Shown here piece after piece: positions 38,045-47,205 of a stretch of DNA of 64,000 nucleotides; the stretch's first letter is position 1; each line of letters begins with the position of its first letter. Source of the DNA: Leptospira sp. (GTDB lineage Bacteria > Spirochaetota > Leptospiria > Leptospirales > Leptospiraceae); contig JAACWH010000024.1 of assembly GCA_009991425.1 (NCBI GenBank), positions 26,804-90,803 of the forward strand. Direction: 5' to 3'. The notes below the pieces were generated by a model. The model did not search any database and was not told the DNA's origin. It saw nothing but the letters and a program-made list of their open reading frames with translations. The position numbers and the translations under genes are program-made.

Positions 38045-38662
38045 GTGTCTATTAGTACCATCCCAATCTTTCCTTTACCAGAAGTCATTCTCTTTCCCGG
38101 TACATTTTTACCCTTACATGTTTTTGAACCTAGATATCGATCTATGATTGAATATTGCTCTGAATCGGATAATGAGATAGCTATTGCACCAATTATTATG
38201 AATCAGCCAAAAGATGTAAGTTCTGAGCAACCATTGATAGAGAAAGTGTTTGGCTGGGGCAAAATTATAAATAAGGATTATCTGCCGGATGGACGTTCCA
38301 ATATTATAATTGAAGGGAAAGGCTTACTTGAATTGATAAATTATAAATCCACAGATCCTTTTTTAATTGGGAATGTTCAAGAATACAAAACAAACTCCAT
38401 TCCCCAAAATAACGATTCATTTCAGGATCAGATACTAAATATTATTCATTTAACTAAAAGAATTTTGCTTTCTGATGGTGCACCCGAAGAACTTTTAGTG
38501 AAGATCAACCAATTATCCAGGCATCCTTTTCCTATAGATTTTATAACAAGTATTTTGCATTTTGAGTTTATAAATAAACAAGCTATACTAATAGAAAAAG
38601 ATCCTTTCGTTAAAATTGATTTATTGAAATCTGTTTTAGAAAAAATCAATCTTCAAGAGTAA
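38045..38662 (+). CDS. Stand-alone Lon N-terminal (substrate-binding) domain protein
   Basis: The 205-residue protein matches the LON substrate-binding domain: IPIFPLPEVILFPGTFLPLHVFEPRYRSMI (the PUA-like beta barrel) followed by helices. It lacks the AAA+ ATPase and protease domains of Lon. Free Lon-N proteins are widespread but their role is not known. The start codon is GTG and the ribosome-binding site is weak. The 3' end overlaps the convergent gene by 17 bases. Confidence 0.88.
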   Translation: MSISTIPIFPLPEVILFPGTFLPLHVFEPRYRSMIEYCSESDNEIAIAPIIMNQPKDVSSEQPLIEKVFGWGKIINKDYLPDGRSNIIIEGKGLLELINYKSTDPFLIGNVQEYKTNSIPQNNDSFQDQILNIIHLTKRILLSDGAPEELLVKINQLSRHPFPIDFITSILHFEFINKQAILIEKDPFVKIDLLKSVLEKINLQE

Positions 38663-39260
38663 GCCAAAAGTAATAGAATTCTGGTAGATTGAAGTTTTCT
38701 TTATCCTGGATAAAAAGCCCTTTCTTATCATTATCTTTCATTTTCGGAATGAAGTAAAAAGATTGTCTAGATGTTCGAAGGTAGACTTTTCCCATTTTAG
38801 AATCAAGGATAGAATCTAAAATTTTTGGAAAAAGGCAATGGTCATTTTCCAAAAATCCAAATCCAACTACTTGATCCTCCTCTCTCCACTCCCATTTTTC
38901 AGAAATGGGAATCCCTTCCATAGGTATCATATATTCAATTTTTGAATTATCAACTAACCGAGGAAAGAGATTGTTCCATTCTTCTGGTAAACAAGAAAAA
39001 TCCCATTTTTTTTTGGAAAGAGATCTTCTAAATTCGATATTCGGATTTTGTAAAATAAAAGAATTTTCGAATATTTTTTTAAAACTAAGTGCTCTGAGAG
39101 TCAGAAATGAAAATGAAAGTAGGTCTGCTTTTGAAAATTGACTTACATCCCAAGATTCTTCTTTATCTAATTGAGAAAGATACATAGTATCCAATCCATA
39201 CGGATCTCTGTGAGGGAATGGTTTATTGATCTTTGCTAAAGATGGATTTGTATCTTCCAT
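38646..39260 (-). CDS. Hypothetical protein
   Basis: A 204-residue soluble protein with many aromatic and charged residues (WEWREEDQVVGFGF, SFYFIPKMKDNDKKG, FYYFWLTLED) and no membrane segment or signal. I do not recognise the family. I chose the ATG at 39260: an earlier ATG lies inside the terminator of the acyl-CoA synthetase gene and would translate its T-tract. The 3' end overlaps the Lon-N gene by 17 bases. Confidence 0.7.
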   Translation of the reverse strand: MEDTNPSLAKINKPFPHRDPYGLDTMYLSQLDKEESWDVSQFSKADLLSFSFLTLRALSFKKIFENSFILQNPNIEFRRSLSKKKWDFSCLPEEWNNLFPRLVDNSKIEYMIPMEGIPISEKWEWREEDQVVGFGFLENDHCLFPKILDSILDSKMGKVYLRTSRQSFYFIPKMKDNDKKGLFIQDKENFNLPEFYYFWLTLED

Positions 39261-39291
39261 AGCTTGATTATCGGAATGATAGAATTTTTGC

Positions 39292-39327
39292 ACAAAAAAA
39301 AAGTCCAAAGCTTTACCTCTGGACTTT
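39292..39327 (-). terminator. Intrinsic terminator after the acyl-CoA synthetase gene
   Basis: On the minus strand an 11-base stem (AAAGTCCAGAG pairing with CTTTGGACTTT, one non-Watson-Crick position) with a six-base loop is followed by a run of T residues. It begins about 30 bases after the synthetase stop. Confidence 0.85.
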
Positions 39328-39358
39328 CTCTTAAATCAGTTTGAATTACAGCTAAGAT

Positions 39359-41389
39359 TTAGTCTTTATAGACCTCTTTAATCTTTGCAATGTATTTTTC
39401 TGTAATAATATGTCTTTTCATTTTGTGTAGGTTTGTCAATTCATCACCTACTTCAAATTGTTTTGTTATTAAGAAAAATGGGGTTACCTGTTCAAAAGAT
39501 TTAAAACCAGTTTTAGTGCTGTTGAGAGTTTTAATTTCCTTTTTGTAAAGATCTAGGATTTTTGGATTGGTTACTAATGATTCTTTATTCGAGGAATCTA
39601 TACCATTCTCTTTACACCATGAACTTAGGTAGTCGAAGTCAGGAATAATAATTGCTCCCAGATTCTTTTGATCCTGTCCAATTACCATACACTGGTTGAT
39701 GAAAGGTGATTCAGTAAGCTTATTCTCAATAGGAACTGGCTCCACATTTTCCCCACCAAGAAGCACAACAGTGTCTTTCGCTCTTCCAGTAAGAGTTAAG
39801 GTGTATTTGTAATTGATCATACCAATATCACCTGTATCCATCCAATTATCTTTGAGTGCTTTGTTCGTTGCTTCAGGGTTCATGAAATATCCTTTCATAA
39901 CTTGAGGCCCACGAATATGGATCACACCTTTGTTTCCAATTGAACCAGCGAGTATCTTTTGGTTGGAATCGATATGAGTCAGAATATTCCCGTGATCGTC
40001 ACGAATTTGTATTTCAGTCTGTGGAGTTAAAACTCCCACTGATCCTTGGATTAATTTCTTGAAAGTTCGGACACAGACAACAGGACTAGTCTCAGTCATC
40101 CCATAACCTTCTAAAACGTTGATTCCTATGTTATTGAAAAAGGCATCAACGTGTTTTTGAAGTGCTCCACCACCAGACACAGAGGCGATCAATTGACCGC
40201 CTGTAGCTTCTCGAATTTTGGAAAGAACTAATTTGTCTAAAGTAAAGTTATTGAGTAGCAAACCCAAAACTCCTGGAATCAATCCTATCCAACTTAGATC
40301 TCCTAAAGCTTCTGTAAAAAATACAGCGAAGCCCGCAATAGATACTAAGAATGGTCCAGTTACAAAAAGTTTAACCAGAGAAACCAATCCTTTGAAAAGA
40401 GAAACAAAGATATTTCTACCAGTATAATCAACTTCATTGCCTTTAAGAAATCTTTTAGCAGCTTGGAAATTCTTAGAATACCAATATGCTAGATTAAATA
40501 AACCTCTTCGAATTGCTGGAGTTTGTTTTGGATCATTGATTCGAGTGTAGATTCCTGAATAGATATTTTCCCAAAGTCTTGGTGCAGAAGCCATGAATGT
40601 GGGTTTTACCTTTTTCATGTCGTCTCTTAGATCACGAACATTGGTATAGTATGTGGAAGCTCCAGCCGTGATTGCAAGGTATTCGAATACTCTTTCGAAC
40701 ACATGCCAAATAGGGAGAATAGAAAGCATTCTTTCAGAACTTTTAATTTCTAACATTTTTCCTAAAATCTGTGTGCATTGGTGGATCATGTTGGAGTGCA
40801 TCAACATAACACCTTTAGGAGAACCAGTAGTTCCAGAAGTATAAATCATAGTAAAAAGGTCATCAGGCTTGATTCCAGCTATTCTATCTTCTGCTTTTTT
40901 TGAACCTGAAGCACGTAGCTTTTTGCCTTTTTCAATTAATTCTTGTAAACTGATCACATCTTTGGCTTGGGATTTTGGATCCATCATAATGATAGTTTTT
41001 ATCTGACCAAGTTGAGATTTATTTTTGTTAAATTTCTCAAGCATTTTGTCATTTTCAATTAAAACAACTTTCGCTTCAGAATGGTTTAATATATATACTA
41101 TTTCTGAATCTGTTACATCCGTTCCACGAGGAACATCTGCAGCTCCAGCCATTATGATACCATAATCTGCAATCATCCATTCTAGGCGATTATCAGCAAG
41201 CATTGCGACTCTTTCACGAGCTTCAATACCTAATTCAATCAAAGCCTCAGCTAGAGCGATACCTGTATCATAAAGTTCCTTATAGGTAGTTGCTTGGAAC
41301 TGTTTCTTTTCATTTTTTGAGCAAAACGCAGGTGAATCTGCATATTTTTCAGCTGAAACTTTAAATAACTCTGCCAAATTTGAAGGCAT
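39359..41389 (-). CDS. Long-chain fatty-acid-CoA ligase with hydrophobic insertion
   Basis: The 676-residue AMP-binding enzyme has P-loop [11 protein letters not shown] at 183-193, the YGMTETSPV motif, and the DTGD and GRAKD motifs near the C-terminus. It resembles FadD15-type acyl-CoA synthetases, activating fatty acids with ATP and CoA. Unlike them it has about 55 hydrophobic residues (about 327-382) between the [11 protein letters not shown] helix and the [10 protein letters not shown] segment, which may anchor it to the membrane. An AGGGAG ribosome-binding site precedes the ATG and a terminator follows. Confidence 0.93.
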   Translation of the reverse strand: MPSNLAELFKVSAEKYADSPAFCSKNEKKQFQATTYKELYDTGIALAEALIELGIEARERVAMLADNRLEWMIADYGIIMAGAADVPRGTDVTDSEIVYILNHSEAKVVLIENDKMLEKFNKNKSQLGQIKTIIMMDPKSQAKDVISLQELIEKGKKLRASGSKKAEDRIAGIKPDDLFTMIYTSGTTGSPKGVMLMHSNMIHQCTQILGKMLEIKSSERMLSILPIWHVFERVFEYLAITAGASTYYTNVRDLRDDMKKVKPTFMASAPRLWENIYSGIYTRINDPKQTPAIRRGLFNLAYWYSKNFQAAKRFLKGNEVDYTGRNIFVSLFKGLVSLVKLFVTGPFLVSIAGFAVFFTEALGDLSWIGLIPGVLGLLLNNFTLDKLVLSKIREATGGQLIASVSGGGALQKHVDAFFNNIGINVLEGYGMTETSPVVCVRTFKKLIQGSVGVLTPQTEIQIRDDHGNILTHIDSNQKILAGSIGNKGVIHIRGPQVMKGYFMNPEATNKALKDNWMDTGDIGMINYKYTLTLTGRAKDTVVLLGGENVEPVPIENKLTESPFINQCMVIGQDQKNLGAIIIPDFDYLSSWCKENGIDSSNKESLVTNPKILDLYKKEIKTLNSTKTGFKSFEQVTPFFLITKQFEVGDELTNLHKMKRHIITEKYIAKIKEVYKD

Positions 41390-41599
41390 AAACGATCTCC
41401 CTTAATACAATTGAAAATTCTTAGGCTAACCACGAATGTCTAAAATAACTCAAAAAGATCAAGTGAATTATGAAATTTCGTATTAGTAATTCTGAGGTGC
41501 TAAGGTACTTACTCTAATCCTAATTTTGGTAAAATGTTAGTAGAGTTTTTCCTATTTGATTCTATCAATCCTGAGAGACAACTGGTTTTTTGAAAAAAT

Positions 41600-42109
41600 T
41601 CAATCTACCGACTTCCAAGTTTCCATGCGAGCTTTTAGGCCAGAATAATCCGAGGGCTTGATGCCTAATTGGGTATAGATCAGATTGCCTGTTTTAGAAA
41701 AAACTAAAAAGGTTGGTAAACCTTCCAATTGAAAGAGATCTATAAATACATGGTGGGTATCAAGTAGACTTATATAACTCATCTTCCAGGAATTTGCCTT
41801 TGCCTCGATTTCATCTGGACTTTTGTCTGTGTCTGTATTTACACCAATAAAAACATAGCTATCATCTGCACTTTCTTGTAGTTTCTCAATAACTGGAACA
41901 GATTTCTCACAAGGCGTGCACCAGGTTGCCCAAACATCCACAATTAAAACTTTTCCTTCAAAATCTTGAAAGGATACTTCTTCTCCATCCCAATCTAATA
42001 AACTTAAACTAGGTAGTTTATAGACTGGAGAATCCTCGTTTGAAATCTTGCAATTAACTAAATAAAAGAAGAGCAAACAGATAAGAAATAAATTCATTTT
42101 TTTTATCAT
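41600..42109 (-). CDS. TlpA-like thioredoxin lipoprotein
   Basis: A 169-residue exported thioredoxin-fold protein: a leader ends in LVNC (lipobox), then comes an AhpC/TSA-Redoxin type domain with active site WATWCTPC and the cis-Pro segment EGLPTFLVF. Such proteins act as periplasmic disulfide reductases or in cytochrome maturation. The specific substrate is unknown. The ATG at 42109 (or 42097) leaves eight bases to the divergent gene; a start further up would overlap it. A 210-base gap downstream holds nothing I recognise. Confidence 0.85.
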   Translation of the reverse strand: MIKKMNLFLICLLFFYLVNCKISNEDSPVYKLPSLSLLDWDGEEVSFQDFEGKVLIVDVWATWCTPCEKSVPVIEKLQESADDSYVFIGVNTDTDKSPDEIEAKANSWKMSYISLLDTHHVFIDLFQLEGLPTFLVFSKTGNLIYTQLGIKPSDYSGLKARMETWKSVD

Positions 42110-42117
42110 ATCAACCA

Positions 42118-42543
42118 ATGAGAGTATATAATTTTTATTCCACAAGCAATGAAATGCTTTCTTATCTTAGACTTCCCCGAAAAGGAAGATCAGTTTATTC
42201 TAGCACGAATCTTACTCAACCCTTTCTCCGAGAATTTCCCATTGAGGTTTTTGTTCAATACAACTTAAAAAATCAAAAACTAATATTACAAGCCCAGATA
42301 AAGCGTGAGAATAAGAAGGAATGTTTACTTGCTAATTTTGAAGAATCGGAACAAACCATTTCCGAAGATCTCGTTGAATGGGAAAACAAAGAATATAAGA
42401 TTTCCTTACAAGCAATATCAAATTTTGAAGCTTATATTGTTTGGGAAAACAAAAGCGAAAATTCTAAACAAATAATTTTTTCAGGAAAAATACAACCACT
42501 ATCAATCTTAGAAACTATTTTTTTTAAATTCAAGAATTTATAG
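42118..42543 (+). CDS. Hypothetical protein
   Basis: A 141-residue protein with no signal peptide or known motif, lysine- and glutamate-rich and probably beta-rich (PIEVFVQYNLKNQKLILQAQIK). It may start at the ATG at 42118 or at an ATG 36 bases later. It diverges from the TlpA-like gene and its end overlaps the convergent glycosyltransferase by six bases. Such compact packing argues that it is a real gene, but nothing shows a function. Confidence 0.6.
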   Translation: MRVYNFYSTSNEMLSYLRLPRKGRSVYSSTNLTQPFLREFPIEVFVQYNLKNQKLILQAQIKRENKKECLLANFEESEQTISEDLVEWENKEYKISLQAISNFEAYIVWENKSENSKQIIFSGKIQPLSILETIFFKFKNL

Positions 42544-43680
42544 AGTTTTATTTTTTATGACTGAATGGAAAGCTTTCCCGGTTTGTTCCGCGCTTGCCTT
42601 CCAGGTAAATTTTCTTATACTACCTTTGAACTGAGTTTTTTTCAAAAGATGGTATAGAGATCTTTCTGCCCAGGTTTGAACATCAAATTCAGTTTCAACT
42701 GGATGGTATTCTATTCCCTTTTTACCTATTTCCTCGAAGGTTGGAATATTTGAAACTATAGCCATTTTCTTATGATAAAGAGATTCTAAGAGTGGAATGC
42801 CAAAGCCTTCATAGTGAGAAGCCATCCAGAAAAATCCAGAGTTCTTATAGAGATGGTGTAATTCGGAATCATTTAAATTTTCTAAGATAATAATGTCATT
42901 GAACTCTTTTGACTCTTGCATCAATTCATTTAGAAATTCTTCCGTTTCCCAACCTTTCTTCCCAGCAATAACCCATTTCAAATTTTTTATTTTATTGGAT
43001 TTATTTTTTTCTCGAAGACAGCGAAAGACCCTAAGTAAGAAGGAATAGTTTTTTCTTGGTTCAATTGTTGAGACAGATAGAATATAATTTTTACCGAGGG
43101 ATTTAATTCTTTCGCTGGGTTTTATTTTTAAAAGATTTTCTATTTCCTTCTCATCTATTCCTGGATAGGCGACACTTGCTCGGTTTGATGGGTAATCAAA
43201 TTTTGCAATCATATCGTCTTGGGTGTTTTTAGAAATCGAAAGAATATGTGAAGATCTCTTAACTGAATAAGACTGAAATAGATGCTGTTGTAATCTTGCA
43301 ATCGGACGCATCGTACTCGGATAAAGATATAAAACTAAATCACAATAAGTCAACACAGCTGGTAAATCTTTGGGTAAAAAAGGAGGGAGAACTTGTTGCG
43401 AACCCCAAAATAAATTCAAATTGAAATTTTTAAGAAGGAAAGGCAATTGAATGTTAAAATACAGACCGCCTTTTTTACTTAAAAATCCGGAACCTTGTTC
43501 CCAGTGAATATTGCTAGAATGAAGTATCTTTGAGTGGGAACTGTGAATTGGCTTATGAGAAAATAGGTAGAATTCGTATTGGGTAGATTTAGAAAATGCC
43601 AATAGGGTTTCATGTAGCAATCGACCAACACCACTCATAGGAGTAGAAAGGGGTCTGGCGTCCATACCTATTCTGATCAT
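42538..43680 (-). CDS. Family 4 glycosyltransferase
   Basis: The 380-residue GT-B enzyme has the N-terminal MDARPLSTPMSGVGRL loop, the linker LSVSTIEPRKNY and the donor-site motif SHYEGFGIPLLES (EX7E type). Enzymes of this kind use nucleotide sugars to extend LPS or polysaccharide. The acceptor cannot be read from the sequence. The ATG overlaps the cysQ stop by four bases. Confidence 0.92.
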   Translation of the reverse strand: MIRIGMDARPLSTPMSGVGRLLHETLLAFSKSTQYEFYLFSHKPIHSSHSKILHSSNIHWEQGSGFLSKKGGLYFNIQLPFLLKNFNLNLFWGSQQVLPPFLPKDLPAVLTYCDLVLYLYPSTMRPIARLQQHLFQSYSVKRSSHILSISKNTQDDMIAKFDYPSNRASVAYPGIDEKEIENLLKIKPSERIKSLGKNYILSVSTIEPRKNYSFLLRVFRCLREKNKSNKIKNLKWVIAGKKGWETEEFLNELMQESKEFNDIIILENLNDSELHHLYKNSGFFWMASHYEGFGIPLLESLYHKKMAIVSNIPTFEEIGKKGIEYHPVETEFDVQTWAERSLYHLLKKTQFKGSIRKFTWKASAEQTGKAFHSVIKNKTL

Positions 43681-44549
43681 AGCCAGTCCTTTAGATTGGA
43701 TTGTAATTCATTTTTATATTTAAATAGAAAGGAGTCAACAGTAGCAGTATTTCCACCTATGAACCCAAAAGATTTTGTATTTTCATTATTGAATGTATGT
43801 GGTTCTAAATTTTCTAAATCAAGGTAGGTCATTTTTTTGCCACTTAAAATCGCAATACCAGCACAAATATCCCACTCATTTTTAGGCATTAATGAGATCA
43901 CTAAGTCGCAATCATTTCTTGCAAGTAAGCCAAGTTTGTAAGCAATCGAACCAATTCCTAGAAATTCTATATTTGTGTCGGTTTCTAAAAATTGAAACAA
44001 TCCTTCTTTGTATTCTTTCTTGGATACATAGATTTTTAAACTTGGTGAAGATTTTTCAATCCTAGTCTGAATATTCTCTACAGCTGACTCCTTGAACAAA
44101 GATTCCACATAAGAATTGGGATCTTGATCAAAAACTAATTTATCATAATAGAAAGGAATTGATTCTCCACCAAAGAATAATTCATTGGAAATTGGATTGA
44201 AAAGAATTCCAAATTTAGGAACCCCATTTTCCACATAACCTAAACTTACTGCAAATTCTGGATTCTTATCTACAAAATCTCTCGTTCCATCAAGAGGATC
44301 TAAAATCCAAACATTATTATAAGTCGATCTTTCTTCCCAGGTAGGAATATCTTCTTCGGAAAGTAAAATATCAGATTGAAAATTTTGTGAAATTGCTGAT
44401 TTGACTGCATAATGCGCTTCCATATCAGCAAGCGTAACAGGATCATTTTCTGCTTTCATTTTAACTTGAAAGTCTGTTTCATAAATGGCAACAATTTTTT
44501 TACCTGCTTCTAAAACAGCAATGATCCCAACTTTAAGTTTTTCTTTCAA
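43677..44549 (-). CDS. cysQ: CysQ-like 3'(2'),5'-bisphosphate nucleotidase
   Basis: The 290-residue inositol-monophosphatase-fold enzyme has metal-binding motifs DPVTLADMEA, SEEDIP and WILDPLDGTRDFV, and a late NEWDICAG segment. Family members hydrolyse PAP from sulfate assimilation or related phosphates; some act as inositol phosphatases. The start is TTG at 44549, because the first internal ATG would remove the N-terminal helix. Confidence 0.88.
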   Translation of the reverse strand: MKEKLKVGIIAVLEAGKKIVAIYETDFQVKMKAENDPVTLADMEAHYAVKSAISQNFQSDILLSEEDIPTWEERSTYNNVWILDPLDGTRDFVDKNPEFAVSLGYVENGVPKFGILFNPISNELFFGGESIPFYYDKLVFDQDPNSYVESLFKESAVENIQTRIEKSSPSLKIYVSKKEYKEGLFQFLETDTNIEFLGIGSIAYKLGLLARNDCDLVISLMPKNEWDICAGIAILSGKKMTYLDLENLEPHTFNNENTKSFGFIGGNTATVDSFLFKYKNELQSNLKDWL

Positions 44550-44557
44550 ATGAAAAT

Positions 44558-45007
44558 CTATTTCTTATTAGTATCTGGTAAACTAGCGGACTCTTCTTTA
44601 TGAGCTCCTTCCTTATCATAGCTAGGTGGTTTTACATATAGAATTTCTTCAATTGCTGTTTGTAAATAGACTTCAGGATCTACGGTGAAACTATAGTATA
44701 TATAAAAGGATTTATATTTTACATAGAACTTATTTGTACTTTTAGGTCTTTCGTAATTGATATCCGAGATTTTTAAATCTTTGAGTTCTTTGGCTGGAGA
44801 TGGGATTTTTCTACTTAGAGTAGATTTAACTGAATCTAAAAGATTTTTTTCTAGGTTCTTCTTTCTTTGTTCGGCTGAAAGTTTTTTATTTGAGAGGTAA
44901 TCTTCTACTTCAAGAAATTCTTGAACGAGTCCTTCTACTTCTTCAGAAAAGATTGGTTGGACAGAAAGGAAGACGAAAACTAAGAGAATTCCGATTTGTA
45001 GTTTCAT
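44558..45007 (-). CDS. Exported hypothetical protein
   Basis: A 149-residue protein with a signal peptide (about 1-21, ending IFSEE) and a charged mature part with lysine-rich helices and an aromatic strand (KYKSFYIYYSFTVD). No family is recognised. It lies between uvrD (13 bases) and cysQ (8 bases) and is probably co-transcribed with them. Confidence 0.7.
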   Translation of the reverse strand: MKLQIGILLVFVFLSVQPIFSEEVEGLVQEFLEVEDYLSNKKLSAEQRKKNLEKNLLDSVKSTLSRKIPSPAKELKDLKISDINYERPKSTNKFYVKYKSFYIYYSFTVDPEVYLQTAIEEILYVKPPSYDKEGAHKEESASLPDTNKK

Positions 45008-45020
45008 ATTTTAATTACCT

Positions 45021-47204
45021 TCATTTATTTAATATTTCTAAGGGCGTGTATGCAATTAAGAACTTCTTTTCTAGGTTGCCGAACTTTACTTCGACTTTTT
45101 CATTTTCACCATTTCCAGATACTTTGGTAATAATACCTTCGCCATAAACTTTATGTCGAATGTGTAGACCTGGTTGGAGTGCTCCATTCTTTTTATTTAC
45201 ATCTACCTTACTATCATCGGATGGAAAACGTCTAGGAATAGGTGCCATAGACGGTTTTCTTACACCATATTGCTTTTTTTCACCAGATTGTTCGAAAAAT
45301 TGTTCCGGGATTTCTTCAATAAATCTGGATCTAATCCTTGGTTCTACATTTCCAAATTTCCGTGTGAAGCGGCAAAAACTAATATCGAGTCGTCTTTTAG
45401 CTCTTGTAATAGCAACATAAGCAAGTCTTCTTTCTTCTTCTGCACCAATATCGGATTCCATACTCAGTGAATGCGGAAAAGTTCCCTCTTCCATCCCACA
45501 TATAAAAACAGAATCAAATTCAAGGCCCTTGGAATTATGAACTGTCATCAAAACTACATAATCTTCTAAATTTGCTGTATCCTCTTCGGAAGTTAGTAGT
45601 GATATTTGGTTTAAAAATTCTTCTAAGCTAGGATCTTCTGTCTTTTGTTCATAGTCTTTGACCGAGTTCACAAATTCATTTAAGTTTTCAAGACGAGAAA
45701 TGGATTCTTCTGTTCCTTCATTTTCCATATCTTCTCGCATACCCGATCTTTCGATCAATTCATAGGCAATCTCTGATGGTAATTTTTTCTTTTCATGTTT
45801 GTCTTGCAGATCAGAGAGAATCTTTTTTAATTCTTGGACCTTAACTACCGCACCTTTCTTCATTCCAGGTATTGTTCGATCAATTACGTCAAAAAGTGAA
45901 ATCCCTTCTTCTAAGGACAATCGATTCATCTTTTCTAAGGTTGTATCACCTATTCCTCTGCTAGGTGTATTTATGATACGCATTAGTGAAGTTGAATCAA
46001 GAGGATTTACTATCGTATTTAAATAAGCTATAATGTCCTTTATTTCTTTACGGTCAAAAAATCGAAATCCACCAAAAATCTTATAAGGAATAGAATGTCT
46101 TCGTAAAGCTTCTTCAAAATATCTAGACTGCGCATTCGTTCGATAGAAGATTGCATGGTCAGAATATTTTTTATTTTCTTTTTTTGATGCTATAATTTTT
46201 TTAATGATAGATTCAGATTCTTCAGCTTCATTTTCATAAGAAAATAAGCCTACTTTATTTCCGTCTGGGTTATTTGTAAAAATTGTTTTATCAGAACGAT
46301 TTGTATTATTGGAAATTAAAGAAGCTGCTGCTCCAAGTATAGTTGGTGTAGATCTATAATTTTCTTCAAGTTTAACAATATAAGCACTTGGATAATCTTT
46401 GTTAAATGATAAGATATTAGTAATATCTGCACCACGCCAAGAATAAATCGATTGATCATCATCACCTACTACACAGAGATTTTCTTTTTCGCCTGATAGA
46501 TATTTAACCAATTCATACTGTGCTTTATTTGTATCTTGGTATTCGTCAACCATAAGATAGTTGAAACGATTGTTGTATTGATTCAGTATCTTTTTATTTG
46601 TTTTGAATAGCTCTACTGTTCGAAAAATAAGATCCCCGAAATCTAAGGCTTGTCTTTGTTCCTTTCTTTTCTCATATTCAGAAAATACTAAATCGACTTT
46701 TTCAGAAAAAAAATCTTTCTCATAATGATCTAAATACTTTGTGTGGGATATCATCGCATCTTTAGATCTTGAAATTGCATGAGCTACAGCAGAAGGTTTC
46801 AACTGTTTGATATCCATTTTTAAATCTTTCATAACTTCTTTAATTAAAGATTCTTGCAAACTTGTATCATAGATTGTAAATCCAGATAAAAATCCAAAAT
46901 GTTTTGCCTCTCTTCGTAATATCGTCAAACAAAGAGAATGAAATGTTTTAATTATCACTCGTGAGCCTATGCCTCCAGGTAAAAGATGATTTACCCTTTC
47001 ACGCATTTCTTCAGCAGCCTTATTCGTAAATGTTACAGCACAGATTGATTCTGGAAAATTTTCTAAATTATCTATTAAGTGTGCTATTCGATGTGTGATA
47101 ACTCTAGTTTTTCCAGAGCCTGCGCCTGCAAAAATTAAAACTGGACCTTCGGTTTGTAGTATTGCTTTTTTTTGTTCCTCATTGAGTCCTATAGTGAAAT
47201 CCAA
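45021..47204 (-). CDS. uvrD: UvrD/PcrA-family DNA helicase
   Basis: The 727-residue superfamily 1 helicase has Walker A AGAGSGKTR (about 27-35), motif II VDEYQDTNKAQ, motif III VGDDDQSIYSWRGA, motif IV LEENYRS, and motifs V-VI TVHNSKGLEFD and AYVAITRAKRR. A C-terminal Tudor-like segment (VYGEGIITKVSG) is typical of PcrA. It acts in excision repair and in clearing proteins from DNA. Start codon is TTG, just after the bamA stop. Confidence 0.96.
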   Translation of the reverse strand: MDFTIGLNEEQKKAILQTEGPVLIFAGAGSGKTRVITHRIAHLIDNLENFPESICAVTFTNKAAEEMRERVNHLLPGGIGSRVIIKTFHSLCLTILRREAKHFGFLSGFTIYDTSLQESLIKEVMKDLKMDIKQLKPSAVAHAISRSKDAMISHTKYLDHYEKDFFSEKVDLVFSEYEKRKEQRQALDFGDLIFRTVELFKTNKKILNQYNNRFNYLMVDEYQDTNKAQYELVKYLSGEKENLCVVGDDDQSIYSWRGADITNILSFNKDYPSAYIVKLEENYRSTPTILGAAASLISNNTNRSDKTIFTNNPDGNKVGLFSYENEAEESESIIKKIIASKKENKKYSDHAIFYRTNAQSRYFEEALRRHSIPYKIFGGFRFFDRKEIKDIIAYLNTIVNPLDSTSLMRIINTPSRGIGDTTLEKMNRLSLEEGISLFDVIDRTIPGMKKGAVVKVQELKKILSDLQDKHEKKKLPSEIAYELIERSGMREDMENEGTEESISRLENLNEFVNSVKDYEQKTEDPSLEEFLNQISLLTSEEDTANLEDYVVLMTVHNSKGLEFDSVFICGMEEGTFPHSLSMESDIGAEEERRLAYVAITRAKRRLDISFCRFTRKFGNVEPRIRSRFIEEIPEQFFEQSGEKKQYGVRKPSMAPIPRRFPSDDSKVDVNKKNGALQPGLHIRHKVYGEGIITKVSGNGENEKVEVKFGNLEKKFLIAYTPLEILNK

Positions 47205-47205
47205 A

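Noticed and set aside
41390..41599. A hidden small gene or RNA in the 210-base gap before the acyl-CoA synthetase gene
   Set aside because: No open frame with a ribosome-binding site, no stable GC-rich hairpin and no known RNA motif was visible.
45174..45470. Open frame of about 98 codons on the plus strand opposite uvrD
   Set aside because: Codon composition and lack of a start signal mark it as a shadow of the conserved helicase frame.
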